Assembly (NCBI GenBank): GCA_006538405.1
Contig: BJKQ01000001.1
Location: 1,054,001-1,118,000 of the forward strand
Length of the DNA stretch: 64,000 nucleotides
Source: Hansfordia pulvinata
Lineage: Eukaryota; Ascomycota; Sordariomycetes; Xylariales
Direction: 5' to 3'
The notes below the pieces were generated by a model. The model was not told the origin of the DNA and did no database searches. It worked only from the letters and a program-made list of their open reading frames with translations. The stretch's first letter is position 1; each line of letters begins with the position of its first letter. A program made the position numbers and the translations under genes. This document shows positions 23,501 to 34,507 of the stretch, in pieces.

Positions 23501-26500
23501 GAGAATTTGTTTCCCGCAATGCATCTCATGCATACTTGCGCGAAGAACTGCTGGAGTGAAACCTCGCCTTCCATTCCGGCTACAGATACGCATTAGTTGC
23601 CGTGCCGTGATTGATATGGGACCAAAGTGACTCACTGATTTCGCGGACAGTCTCGTTGCCATCGCCAACCATGTGGGTGGCCAAAACACCCCAGAATGCG
23701 TCCGGGGCCCATCGCAAGACATTGGAGAACGTGCGCAGATAGTACAGGCCGAGTTCGAGGTCGTCATCCACGTCGAAGGCCAGAGATTTCGCCGCGCCAG
23801 TGGCGCCGGCTGTGTGGGGAAAGCTGCGCAGGAAACGCAGGTGCATAAACTTGACGACGAATATTTGGAAAAGCCTGCAATAGGTCAGCTGCCGGCACTA
23901 CCAACAGGCCAGACTCGGAGAGAGCTTACTTTTCGATCCCAATCATGCTATTGAGCCAGGTTTTGACAGCCATGAACAGTTGCGTACGCTCGTCGAGCAA
24001 TGCATCCAGCATGAGAAAGAGAGGTCGGGTCAGCATGGTCTCGTAGTGCTCGACGCCCGACAGGCGCATCTTCGAATCCCCGTGGTTAACCTTGGACGGC
24101 CTTCTGTCACTGTGCGATGACGTGTCCTGTAAGCTGTGAGACCAGAGAAGACTGAAGCTTCTGCCTGTCTCTGCTGGGCGACCGGCAACGCTGCCACTTG
24201 CCTCGCTCTTGAGCATGAGCGCGGATATTGACGCTTCAATGTCGCGATTGTCGGGTGCCAAGGCCGACTGCAGTTGCCAGAGGCTCTTCACTGTTTCTAC
24301 GTGATACTTGGGTTCTGAAAGACAGAGGAAGCCCCACGCGTGACGGACGAGAGGCTCGACCAAGTCCGAGAGACACAATGTCGAGATCCGGCCGCCGTTG
24401 TGAAGCTGCATAGAAAGGGACATTAGAGACTTGAACAGGGTGAATGACAGCCTCGGTGTGCTAAGACGTTCTCTCATGGATGCGAGGAGCCTTTCGGTGT
24501 CCATTGCATACTCCTGGGGAGCTTTCACTAACAGGAGTGCAAGGACACGGCTTCGTGTGGAGATCGCCACCGCATCTTCCGAATTGAGGAAACTGTCATG
24601 TGTCAAGTCGCAGGCTTTCCGCACAAGCAGGGCACCTGTTGATCTGGCGGAGAAAGGAGACTGAGCCGCTTCAAGGTTGCCTTGGTCAGAGAGATAGAAG
24701 TCTCTGATCTTCTTGAGCAGCTCTATGTTTGGTGTCGAGGCTATGACGGGTTCCTCCATAGAAGCAACCGAGTCTTTGTGACCAGACTTGGAGGGAAAGG
24801 CCCGTTCAGGGATGAGCTCGATCAAGTGCAAAGCCATAGTCAGAGCTTCAGGCGTAAGGTCGACGGGAAGGGATCCTGGAGAGGGTGCCTGTCCTGCACG
24901 GTCTTTGACGTCTTCCAGCATGGCGAGCGTGGCCAGCGCAGCCAGAGGCGCGTGGACCGTCACCATTTCTTCTTCTCGAATGTTGAAGTGCTTCATGATG
25001 AACTGTACGAGGGCTAATTTTTCTTCCCGTTCAGACGGCGCAAGAGCTCCCGGGCCGATCGCTTGCGCCAGAAGACTCACCATCTCACCATAGATCAGGC
25101 CGCTCTCTACACCATCGAAGAACACGCTGGCGCTGCGCAAGACTTCGTGAAAATCGGATTTGCTTGCGGCCTTCTCCCGGAAGACTTTGACACTTTGGAT
25201 GACTGGCAGGAAGATCTCAGGAACCACAAGGCCCCCAATCTCCCATCGATCCATCAAAGAGAGACAAATCCGGTATGGGCGTGCTCGTTCCGTTGGGTTC
25301 GTTTCGGCGGTTGAATTGATCATGGCCAGAAGTGCGTTGATCAGAGGCTGTAGTCCGTAATCTTCAAAATAGCTTGTTTTGGAGCTGGCATAGTGTTGAC
25401 TTGGTTCCGTAGGTGATTGAGGAGACTCAGGGACGTTGTCTTGCTCTTGACTGGTAGGGGCGGGACCGAGAAACCAAGCCCAGAGACGGCGGTTCAGGCT
25501 CATGTCGCGGCGCGTCACAACACCAGCAGCTGCTCGCAAAAGGAGCTCGAGGTCGCCAGACGGCACCCTTTTCTGCAAGACCTGAGAGTGGAGGGGAAGA
25601 TGGGTGACGAGGAGGTCCAGAAACCCCCTTTGTATCAGAAGCTGCTCGTCAGCTAGACCAGCGGCGAAGCAGCGCAGGAGCAGACCAGGTTCGGGGTTGG
25701 TAACCATGGTGGACAGTTCGTCCAAAGCAGCCTCGCCGTAGCCATTCTTCTTGTTCTTCACAGCCGCCGCGTCGGGGCCGAGCAGCTGGCCCAGTTTCGG
25801 CAGACTGCGGACAAGATAAGCGAGGGCGCCAGGACGACGCCCTGGGCTCGTAATTGTGGCGAGAAAGAAGCACTGCCAGAAGAAATGGTCCCCACTCGAG
25901 TGGACAGCCGAAATTTCCTTGCTACCGGAAGGGCGTATGGCTATCTTGAAGCTGTCGGTAAGCTTGAAAGTTCGGTCAAAGTCCTCGCTCGTCTCATCTT
26001 CAAGTCCAGGAAGTAGCGCCAGGATAATTGACTTGATCGCTGGCCTCAGAGCCTTGGGGTTGACGTGCACCAGATGGGACTCGCAGAGATCGAGAAACGG
26101 GCCCCTGACCGTCAACGAGGCGAAAGATAGCGTTGTGGCAAGACCGGGTAGGTAAAGGGGAAGGTCCCTAGAGAGTCCGTCGGTCCCGATGATCGAGAAT
26201 AAGAAGGCATAGACCTCCAGGGTTTTCTGGTGAACACCTGAGGGGAGAGACGGGTTGAGGCACTGGGCGAGGCGCTTCGCAATGAGGGCTTTCGAGGGGA
26301 CGGTGTTGAAACTGGGCTGGCGTGCTTGTAGGGCCTGCATTGGTCGAAAACCAAATTAGCAAAAGTGCAGGGAACGTCCGAGGGGCGGCAATGGCGAATG
26401 GGGGTAGCGAACCTTGAGCAAGCGGCTCAGGAAGGAGATGTAATCAGCCCATTCCTGCAGGTTGGTGTCGAAAAGCGATAGGGCACGCTCAACACCCGAA

Positions 26501-26735
26501 GCATACTTGCGGTATTGCTTGTCCTTGGAGGGCGGGTCCTCTGGAAAAAAGGCGAGAGAAGTGGCCAGTCAGCGACAGCTCAACAGCTAACGCGGGCGTT
26601 TGCGCGGTTGGCGAGGGGCCTTGGGGGGGAGAACACACCTGCGCCCAACTGGTTCCTCCACTGACGCGGAGCGGGCGAGTTGCGGCCGGAGCTCTCGGGA
26701 GACATGGAGCGGCGGGGACCAGGCTCGAGAGCCAT
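20506..26735 (-). CDS. DOP1: DOP1/DopA (Dopey) family protein, two frame breaks
   Basis: Large peripheral membrane protein; in yeast Dop1 works with Mon2 in endosome-Golgi recycling, and Aspergillus DopA governs hyphal morphogenesis. Exons on the - strand: 26735-26639, 26540-26413, 26334-23930, 23874-23636, 23579-22116, 22059-20506, with GT-AG introns and a CTAAC branch in the last. The N-terminal Dopey domain is clear: KYASGVERALSLFD, EWADYISFLSRLLK, then LIAKRLAQCLNPSLP. The C-terminal half has the conserved VDNTNFGEQRKMRREL and DLFLRLLTALFTTRP, and the end is FDERTIVKAL. A low-complexity Ala/Ser/Gly insert lies near 20680-20960. The frame breaks twice in exon 5: at the G6 run 23160-23165 and near 22209-22218, each equal to one missing base (or four at the second). 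As written, translation stops at 23146. With both restored the sum is 5889 nt, 1962 residues, the size expected of fungal DopA. Confidence 0.9.
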
Positions 26736-27747
26736 GGTACGGCTGCGGCGTGGTCGGTGCTAGGAACGAGTCGTGCGGCGGTCCATGTGCGTGGGTGGCG
26801 CGGTGCTTCCCTCAGGGAATCATCACGGTGCGAAGGGCGTGAGATATGGCGGATAGGAGGCGGGTTGCCATGTGCGGTAGGCTGCCGACAGGGGAAGAGG
26901 CGCGGCGTGGTTTAGTGGAATGGCAACTGTGGTCAAAGTGAGGCCATCTCGAGATCCATATCCCATGTCCGATGGCTTGAAGGTGCCAACCAGTGCAGCT
27001 GGAGGGGCGGGCGGGCGCGGCGTGGAGGATACCTCAGGGCTGCAGGGGCCTGGCGCTGCTAGCAGGTATCGCTACTGCATCCATCAACCGTGTCATCCAG
27101 ATTCGACAGCTACATGTACTTAGGTACGTAGAGGTACTGATGGAGGTTGGAGCCGCAGCGGAGGCAGTCGCGTGGACCATGGAGACGCTAGCGCCTCGGT
27201 CGCACTCGCCATGGCCGGGCGAATGATGGAGCCCCGAAGTACCGAAAGGTGCCCGTCGCATGTGAATTGGGTGCATGTGCCCACCTGGATCTTCTAGTCG
27301 GTACATTCCTGATGACGTCGGGGCTGTGAGAGGGTACGGTATTGTGGCCGGCCCGCGTGAAATCGACCTCAATACATACAATTGATACAATACGCCATTC
27401 ACAACTCTGCATTTCGCATCTGCACAGGCACCGCAACTCGGGCTTGAGCTTCGTGACTCGCTCACTCCGCCTGCCGCCCACGCAATCCGAAGGCGCATCG
27501 CCATGCGCCCTGGTCAGCCGCTACAACCCTGACATTTGACCACGGCCGTTCCCACTGACCAAGTCCACACAGCACGGCACCGAACCCGCATCCTCAAGTG
27601 GCCATGTTGAGGTAGAACAGCTCGACAGCCGCCTCACTGCCAGCCTTCCCACGTCTACCTCTCTTCGCCAGTCCGGGGTCATGCTACAGCCTCGGGACGT
27701 GACGGCATAGCAACAGTGCGGCAGTGCGCCCCAACCACGCAGCCATC
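26736..27747. promoter_or_regulatory. divergent DOP1-MON1 promoter region
   Basis: About 1.0 kb separates the two start codons. It contains TACATGTA at 27111 and a TACGTAGAGGTA-like stretch, but I see no clear TATA box on either side. Overlapping use by both genes is inferred from the head-to-head layout. Confidence 0.6.
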
Positions 27748-29690
27748 ATGGACAGCCCCGACGAGCCCGCCCCTCCGCTGCCCCGCGGCCAGCACAGGCC
27801 GCCCTCCACCTTGCCGCCACACCACTGGATCTCCATGCGGGAGCCACTTCGCACGGCGCAAAGACGCAATCAAGCCGAGACGATGACACAGCAACCACAG
27901 CACCCAGTCAAACGCAGACGATATCTCCTACCCACGCGCATCCAGGGTCTGAAAGGCCTCCGCTCCAGGCGCGCCCCACCACCGCCGTCTCTTCCATGAG
28001 CATCCAAACCCTCTCCTTCCCTGACGGCTCCCGCGGGACGTTTTCCACCACCGACGATATCACACAGACTGCTGGGCCCCATGATCCCGGCAGCAGAGGC
28101 GCCTGCGATGCGCCTGCCCCTCTGTCTGCCACGGCTGGTCCCTCCTCCAGCGCCCCCGCTAGCGAGCTCGACGAAGCGACCAGTATACTCAGCTTTGCCC
28201 CGACCCTGCGCCCAGCCGGCGATCTCGAGAGCCTCTTGGCAGCAGACATGTCTAAGAGAAGCCCTGCCTGGGCTCTTCTGCGATCTCAGTCGCATTCAGT
28301 GCCTCCGTTCGAGTCTAGCAGTTCAGATGATCAGTCTCCCCTCGCGGAGTTTGGGCGCGAATTCGACGACATCCCCGAAGAATCCGAGGGCGGCTGCAAC
28401 GATGATGACAGGATACGGCTGTGGAAATCCAAGCTCAAGCATTTCATGATCCTCTCCTCGGCTGGGAAGCCAATATACAGCAGGCACGGTGATTTGAGCC
28501 TAATCAACTCGTCCATGGGCGTCGTGCAGACCATAATCTCGTTTTACGAAGGCGCCCGGAACCCTCTGCTGGGCTTTACGGCAGGAAAAACACGATTTGT
28601 GATCGCCACTCACGGCCCTCTCTACTTCGTCGCGATCAGCAAACTTGCTGAGAGCGATGCCCAGCTCAGGGCCCAGCTAGACGCCCTCTACATGCAAATC
28701 CTGTCCACTCTGACTCTGCCCACTCTCACCCACATCTTTATTAATCGCCCCTCTACTGACTTGCGCAAGCCGCTTGAGGGCACCGAGACTCTTCTATCCT
28801 CTCTGGCCGACAGTTTCACCAAGGGCTCTCCTTCGGCCATTTTCGGTGCTCTCGAGTGCTTGAGGTTGAGAAAGTCTCACAGGCACGCTATCAACAATTC
28901 CTTCCTCAAAGCGAGATCTGATAAGCTTCTGTATGGCTTGATTGTCGCTGGAGGCAAGCTCGTCAGCGTCATTCGTCCCCGACGACACTCTCTGCACCCC
29001 AGCGACCTGCAGCTCATTTTCAACATGCTGTTTGAATCCGGTCGACTGAAGGCCGGTGGTGGCGAGAATTGGATTCCGTTGTGCCTGCCCGCTTTCAACA
29101 ACCGGGGGTATCTTTACATGTATGTGAGCTTCCTCGAGTCTCAGGGGCAAAGCCCGTCGGCCGCGTCGCCGGAGACGGCCGACGATGATATCGCCATAAT
29201 CCTCATCAGCGCGGACAAAGAGGGTTTCTTCTCTCTTCACCAAATGCGCGACGACGTGGTCGCGGAGCTGGAGAAGAAGAAACATCTTGAGCTGATCAAG
29301 ACTGCGGCTCGCAAGGGTCGGGCGACCATCAGCGAGGTATCGCCGGGGGCCCATATCAGCCATTTTGTGTTCAAGTCCAAAGCAAACGTGCAATTTGCCA
29401 TGTCGTCGCTGGAGCCGACCTTCACCGCTTTGCTCCACCACCGCAAGCTCATGTCCTTGTACGCAAATCTGCAAGCCACGATGCGGGCTAAGCACTCGCA
29501 CCTCAAAGTCCTGCACTGCATTAACAGCGACTCGACCTCTCTGGCCTGGACTACCCCTGTCTTTGAGTTTTACTGTGTTGCCGGCCCGAACACGCCCCGC
29601 ACCACCATGACCCAAGGTGCCAACAAAATCATCCAATGGGCGAGACGCGAGGAAGAGCGGCTCTTCATTATCGGCGGGGGCGTCTTCTAA
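27748..29690 (+). CDS. MON1: MON1, vacuolar fusion protein (Rab7 GEF subunit)
   Basis: Mon1 pairs with Ccz1 as the exchange factor that activates Ypt7/Rab7 for vacuole and autophagosome fusion. The unbroken frame 27996-29690 (564 residues) contains the family landmarks: [15 protein letters not shown], the first longin region from [80 protein letters not shown], and the end FIIGGGVF. Upstream the same frame runs open for about 80 codons but has no ATG. An ATG at 27748 ([12 protein letters not shown]) lies in a frame one base off; adding one C to the C4 run 27781-27784 joins them into a 647-residue protein. No GT occurs between 27748 and about 27905, so an intron cannot fix this. Alternative: translation simply starts at 27996. 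Divergent from DOP1. Confidence 0.9.
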
Positions 29691-30068
29691 CCCCTGGCTG
29701 CGCTACCCCTTGCTTGATTCGACTTCTAGTACAAAGCCCTTGCGCTATCACGGTGATACCTCAGAACAGAACGTGTACGCTAAGCATATTTGTCATAAAT
29801 TTCACTTACATGGTCAGTCACGAGGCATGAGATCGTCCCCGTCCCTGAGGCTCTTCAAATCTCAATTTTCCGGAAAGCCGCCTCTTACGATATCCACACT
29901 AGATGAAGAATCAAGTCTCCTCGGGGTCTTGCCCGGGAACAACAAGCACATCTCGTGTACGGTTCCCGAATCACAAAATAGCAAAGCGCTGAACAAACGA
30001 AGATTCCTCCCAAATGGCAACAAAGCAGAAAGGGTATCACCACGTACCACGGAGATTCTTGCGGCTTG
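29691..30068. other. short intergenic, convergent ends
   Basis: Between the MON1 stop and the end of the extended - strand gene; expected to hold two 3' ends. Nothing else seen. Confidence 0.5.
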
Positions 30069-32524
30069 TCATCTCGCGGCCTCTGCGCCAGCGAGCCACT
30101 GCGCAGGGGTCATCACCTCCCCACCTATCGCGGCCGCCTCTTCTCCTGCTGCTATTTTTTCCTCTTCTCCAGTCTTCTCGTCCTCGCCCCTAGGCTTAGC
30201 CCCCTCCCCGCCCCTCTGCTTCTGTCTCGACGAAGAGCCTCTGCTGGTTAGAGCCCTTCCCCACTTGACAACCCGGCGTCGAAGCCCCGCTAGAAGGCCG
30301 GGGTCTCGAGGCGTGGCGGCCTTAGTGGGCGTGACGGGTCCCAACTGAGCCCACACGCGCTGGAGGGGGTAGAGGCCGTTATCGCCTGCGAGCAGTTCCC
30401 CCTCGCCCTCGCTCCTTTCGCTGCTGCCAGGATCAGCGCGCTTGGAGTCTCGCATCTCGCTCAGCTCGTTCAACCCCCCATGAGCTCGAGCGCGTGCGAT
30501 AGCCGGGAGAAGTAACGGGCGAATTCCAAAGCCCCGTCTTCATCATTGTCGCCTCCGGGGTTGTCGCCGGCGAAGACGTCCGGGTCCGGAAAGGGGAAGG
30601 GCGGCGGCGAGCCAGAAACGCCGCTCTCCGCGATGCTCCCCGCGATGGAGGCGGTAGACACCACGCGGCTGCTGTAGAAGAGGCTGCTGCTGCGGTTGTC
30701 GAGCGAGGAGGGCGGGCGGCGGCCGCGGTCCTCGGCGCTCATGGAGTGGTTGCCGAAGACGCTGCTCCCGCGGTTGAAGATGTCCGGGATCTCGCGGTAG
30801 ATGCTGCTGTGGGCGCTGCTGCTGACGGCGCCCGGTGGGCCGATTCGGCTGGTATCGGTGCCGCTGTCGCCGTCGCCGTCCCTGTCGTCCGGTGCCTCCC
30901 CCCTCCAGCCGCGCGCGAGGCTGCTGGCCCGCGACAGCACCGACGGCGACAGCGGGACCCCCGAGGACGACGACGGAGTGTACGCCGACATGCGCGTCCC
31001 GGGCTGCACGGGCAGGTACTCGAGGGTCTGCTCGCCCAGCTCGCGGTAGCAGGGCGGGCACCAGTGCCGGCGTGGGACCCCGAAGAGCGCCGTGCAGGCC
31101 GACGTCACCTGCTCCAGCTCGGCCGGCTTGAGGTACCGGCGGCCCCGGCTGCCCCAGCTGCAGCCGAGCCAGAACTCGCGCACCGCGACCTTCCAGAAGC
31201 CCGCCAGCCGCTCCCGGCCCCCCTCGCTCAGCGCCGCGTCCGTGTCGTTGGCGGACGGGTAGAAGCCGGCTGTCTCCCACGGCCTCAGCGCGGGGTCCAG
31301 GTCGGCAAGCGGTGGGTTCAGGTCGCGAGGCGATGGGAATGAAGCAGGAGCGTGGGAAGGTCCAGCGACGGGGGCAAGAGAAGGGCCATCGATAGGAGCG
31401 CGCGAAGAGCTAGCGATGGGAGCACGCGAAGAGCTAGCGATGGGAGCACGCGAAGGGCCAGCGACAGCAGCGTGGGAAGGTCCAGCGACAGGGGGAAGAG
31501 AAGGGCCATCGATAGGAGCACGCGAAGAGCTAGCGATGGGAGCTCGGGAAGGGCCAGCGACAGCAGCGTGGGAAGGTCCAGCGACAGGGGGAAGAGAAGG
31601 GCCATCGATAGGAGCACGCGAAGAGCTAGCGATGGGAGCTCGGGAAGGACCAGCGACAGCAGCGCGGGAAGAGCCAGCGATGAAAGGGATGAAAGATCCA
31701 GCGACAGGAGCGCGAGAAGAGCCAGCGACAGGATTGTCGTGAATGTCGTCGACGTAGAGTCGCGGCAGGTCGTCGGGGTCGACGCCGTCGACAGGGTCGA
31801 GGAACTCGGGCGGCGGCGTCGCGCACGGCCGGTCCTCGTCGAGAATCTCGCAGAAGCGCGGAGGGCGCGGCAGCGCCGACATCGGGACCAGGGGCTCGAA
31901 GTAGTGGTAGCGGGTCGTCCAGGGGGCGTCGCCGGAGCCATCGCCGGCGGCCAGCTGGCGGTTGGCCCAACGCGACACGCGGGTTGGCCCGACGGACTCA
32001 TCGCCGGAGGAGCGCAGCGACGTGTGCAGGACGCGGTCCGGGCCGACGCTCCTGTCCCATCGGGCCCGCCTCATCCACGGGCCCCGTGAGAAGATGTCCG
32101 ACCAGAGGGAGCGATGCTGCTGCTGCTCTTGCTGCCCCTCGACCGGCGTTGTGGTTCCTGCGGTCGCGGTCGCCTTTTCCTCCTGTCTCTTGCGCCTGCT
32201 GGCCGTCAGGGCGGACCGCGTCTCGTCAAAGGTCGACCGGATCCTCGCGCGGGTACGGGACTGGATTTCGTTGCCGTTCCCCCGTTCCCCTTCCTCAAAT
32301 GCTTCCTCCTCCTCCTCTTCTTCTTCCTCCTCTTCTTCTTCCTCCTCTTCTCCCTCCTCCTCGTTCTCGCGGTCGGCCTCGCCGGGGAACCTATTAAAGG
32401 CGCCAAGTCGTCGCTCGTCCTCAAGTGCTAGCGCGGTCTCCGCCTCCGCCACCGACTTAGTGCGGCGCCGGGCGCGGCGGTCGGAGGAGGAGAAGAGCGA
32501 CTGGAATGGTTTGAAGAAACGCAT
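30069..32524 (-). CDS. acidic octapeptide-repeat protein, unknown function, frame break near 3' end
   Basis: Starts at ATG 32524 (MRFFKPFQSLFSSSDRRARRR). A long Glu run covers roughly residues 54-80, followed by a basic Arg/Lys region. Residues about 266-393 are 16 octads of the type VAGPSRAP, IASSSRAP and IDGPSLPP. After the array comes a compact segment with Trp and Cys (FWKVAVREFWLGCSWG, YLKPAELEQ, RRHWCPPCYREL), the only part that looks folded, then a Ser/Pro-rich tail. The frame closes at 30470 after SHALELMGG. A second open frame, 30473-30069, continues one base off with LNELSEMRDSKR and LYPLQRVWAQLGPVTPTK; one extra base in the C6 run 30474-30479 would join them into 818 residues. I do not recognise the family. 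No signal peptide or membrane helix; probably intracellular and largely disordered. Confidence 0.65.
31346..31729 (-). repeat. coding tandem array of 24-bp units (16 copies)
   Basis: Sixteen imperfect octapeptide units sit in tandem. Four successive units (VAGPSHAA, VAGPSRAP, IASSSRAP, IDGPSLPP) form a 96-bp higher-order repeat, present about three times, one copy carrying an extra IASSSRAP. Near identity between the higher-order copies points to recent unequal exchange or slippage. Confidence 0.9.
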
Positions 32525-34507
32525 TGCTGGATGGCTGGGATGCTGCCAAAGCTCGCGGTGCCTGTGGGGAGTCCCATGTTAGCCGAGGAGCTCTGAGTGC
32601 CTTGTATGTTGGCCGGCGCCGTGGAGGGGGTTATAGTGTGGAGGGGGCAGGGCAAAGGGGGTTCTCCGTGGGATGGGGATGGGACAGGGGAGTCGGTCGA
32701 CGCCTGGGAAGCTACAGCGGCGTGCGATTCGAAAGGTATGGTGGTGGGTGGGTGCTGAACTAAACAATATTCGATTGAAAACGAGGGACATGAGCTCTCA
32801 TCTATGATTCTATCTGCAATGCTGTACTTCTTCACACAGTGAGTATTTACTTTATCCTTGGCTTGTTACCTTAAGTCACGGGGTGCACGGTAGACGGGCG
32901 CCGCTTTGCCGCACCTTTTGCGAGGAGATTTGTCGTCTTTGTATTGGAGGAAAAGATGGGATGAAGATCGAGTTCGTCTGGTATATCAGAACAACTGGGT
33001 GTGCAGATGGTTTGATTCGAGAGATAGGAAGACGATGGCTTTGGGGGGGGGGAGGGGACCAACGCATTCGCTTATAAAATGTGTATTGCGCGGGCAGTCG
33101 GAGCTTCTGGCCCCGAGGCCGCCCACACAAGACGCACAAGCTCTGCAGAGGCGAAGGGGGGGAAAGCCGGATTCCCAAGCAGACGCCGCGTGCCTCCCCC
33201 GGTCTTGCATCCATGGCCCATGCCGTGCCGTAGGCACGAGCAGAGCTTCCGGGGGTTAGCAACTTTAGAGGTGATAGATACACGCCGACAGTGAGAAAGC
33301 AGCATTGAGCATGATACGGTTTTCCCCCATCGGCCCTCGGGCATCGATAGACTGCTCCCGGTATTGCCACTGCCTCGCGAGGACGCACATACGGCCGACA
33401 CAAGGCCCGGTGACGGAATCCAGGCGTCAGTAAGAGGCGTCGTCTCGTCCCTCCGGCAGGCACTGGCACCGGCGCGCGCTGCATCCCGCAGAGCAATGTC
33501 CCGCACTTGACGACAATTGCGTTCATGCTCGGGCCTCACCCTCCGCCGATCCCGACATAGGCACCCGAAGAGATATGCACACGGTCAAATGAAAGACGTG
33601 GGTATGTCCGTGGGATCGGGTCACAAGTCAGGTGCTGGGCCAAGCTGTGCATGATGACGTTCTGCTGCGTTTTACGTCGACTGTTCTCGTCTCCCTAGGT
33701 CCTTGTCTAATCCTCTCGTGAATATCTCTCCTGGGCTGCTTTGTTCAGTGCCTCAAGCCCTCGTCAGCCTTATAGAAATTTCTCGACGCGAGGGTTTCCG
33801 GGGTAAGTAACGAAGCCCCGCCCCTGCAAGATTTTGCAGGCATCTTCGTTTACAGTTGTACATGGGCCTCTGACGACCGGGCTCCGAAAGAGCCTGGTTT
33901 TGCTGCCAGACTTCGCAGTCACCCCTCCCCAAGCCCACTGTCGTTCTTCTTGACTTCCCACATGGTTAGGGGCCCGCTCGAAAGACGACTGGTGAAGCAG
34001 CAAGACGACGTACTTGTAGAATTTGAGGCTACTCCACATGATCAGCCTGCCCGAAGTAGAGTAGGTAGCAAGCTGGTGTCGCGAGCGCCGCGGTAAAGTT
34101 ACTGCTTGTGCGTGCACCTGCACTTCTCTGCATACATATGTGTATGTTCCCTGGCTCGAAAGGCATCATTCGTACTCGATTGTGATTCTAGAACTACAGT
34201 CATACATAGAGTTTATCATATTGTTGCGCCAATCATAACTTACCCTGTGCCTTCACCGCTACCAGACCTATACCAAGTCGACTGCCTGTTGAACCTGAAA
34301 GTCGACAGTACCACCCAAAGCGCAAGTCGAAAAGCAAAACAGACTTCCAAGCCCTCGCTTCTATTGGGCAAGAGGCGTTCCAAAATCGATCAAAATTGCG
34401 GGTGAGAGGCGTTCATGGGAGAACACCTCTACCCAGGTAGGCTGAAACGATTGGTTCAGCAATAAACATGAATATGCGAGCTTGACAGCTGGCACGGTTT
34501 GACAATC
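32525..34507. other. intergenic region, 2.0 kb
   Basis: Lies upstream of the repeat-protein gene and downstream of the next - strand gene, so it should hold a promoter and a 3' end. No coding sequence, RNA gene or mobile element recognised. Confidence 0.55.

Noticed and set aside
31346..31729. CRISPR-like regular repeat
   Set aside because: Units are contiguous 24-bp codon-phased repeats without spacers, in a eukaryotic coding frame.
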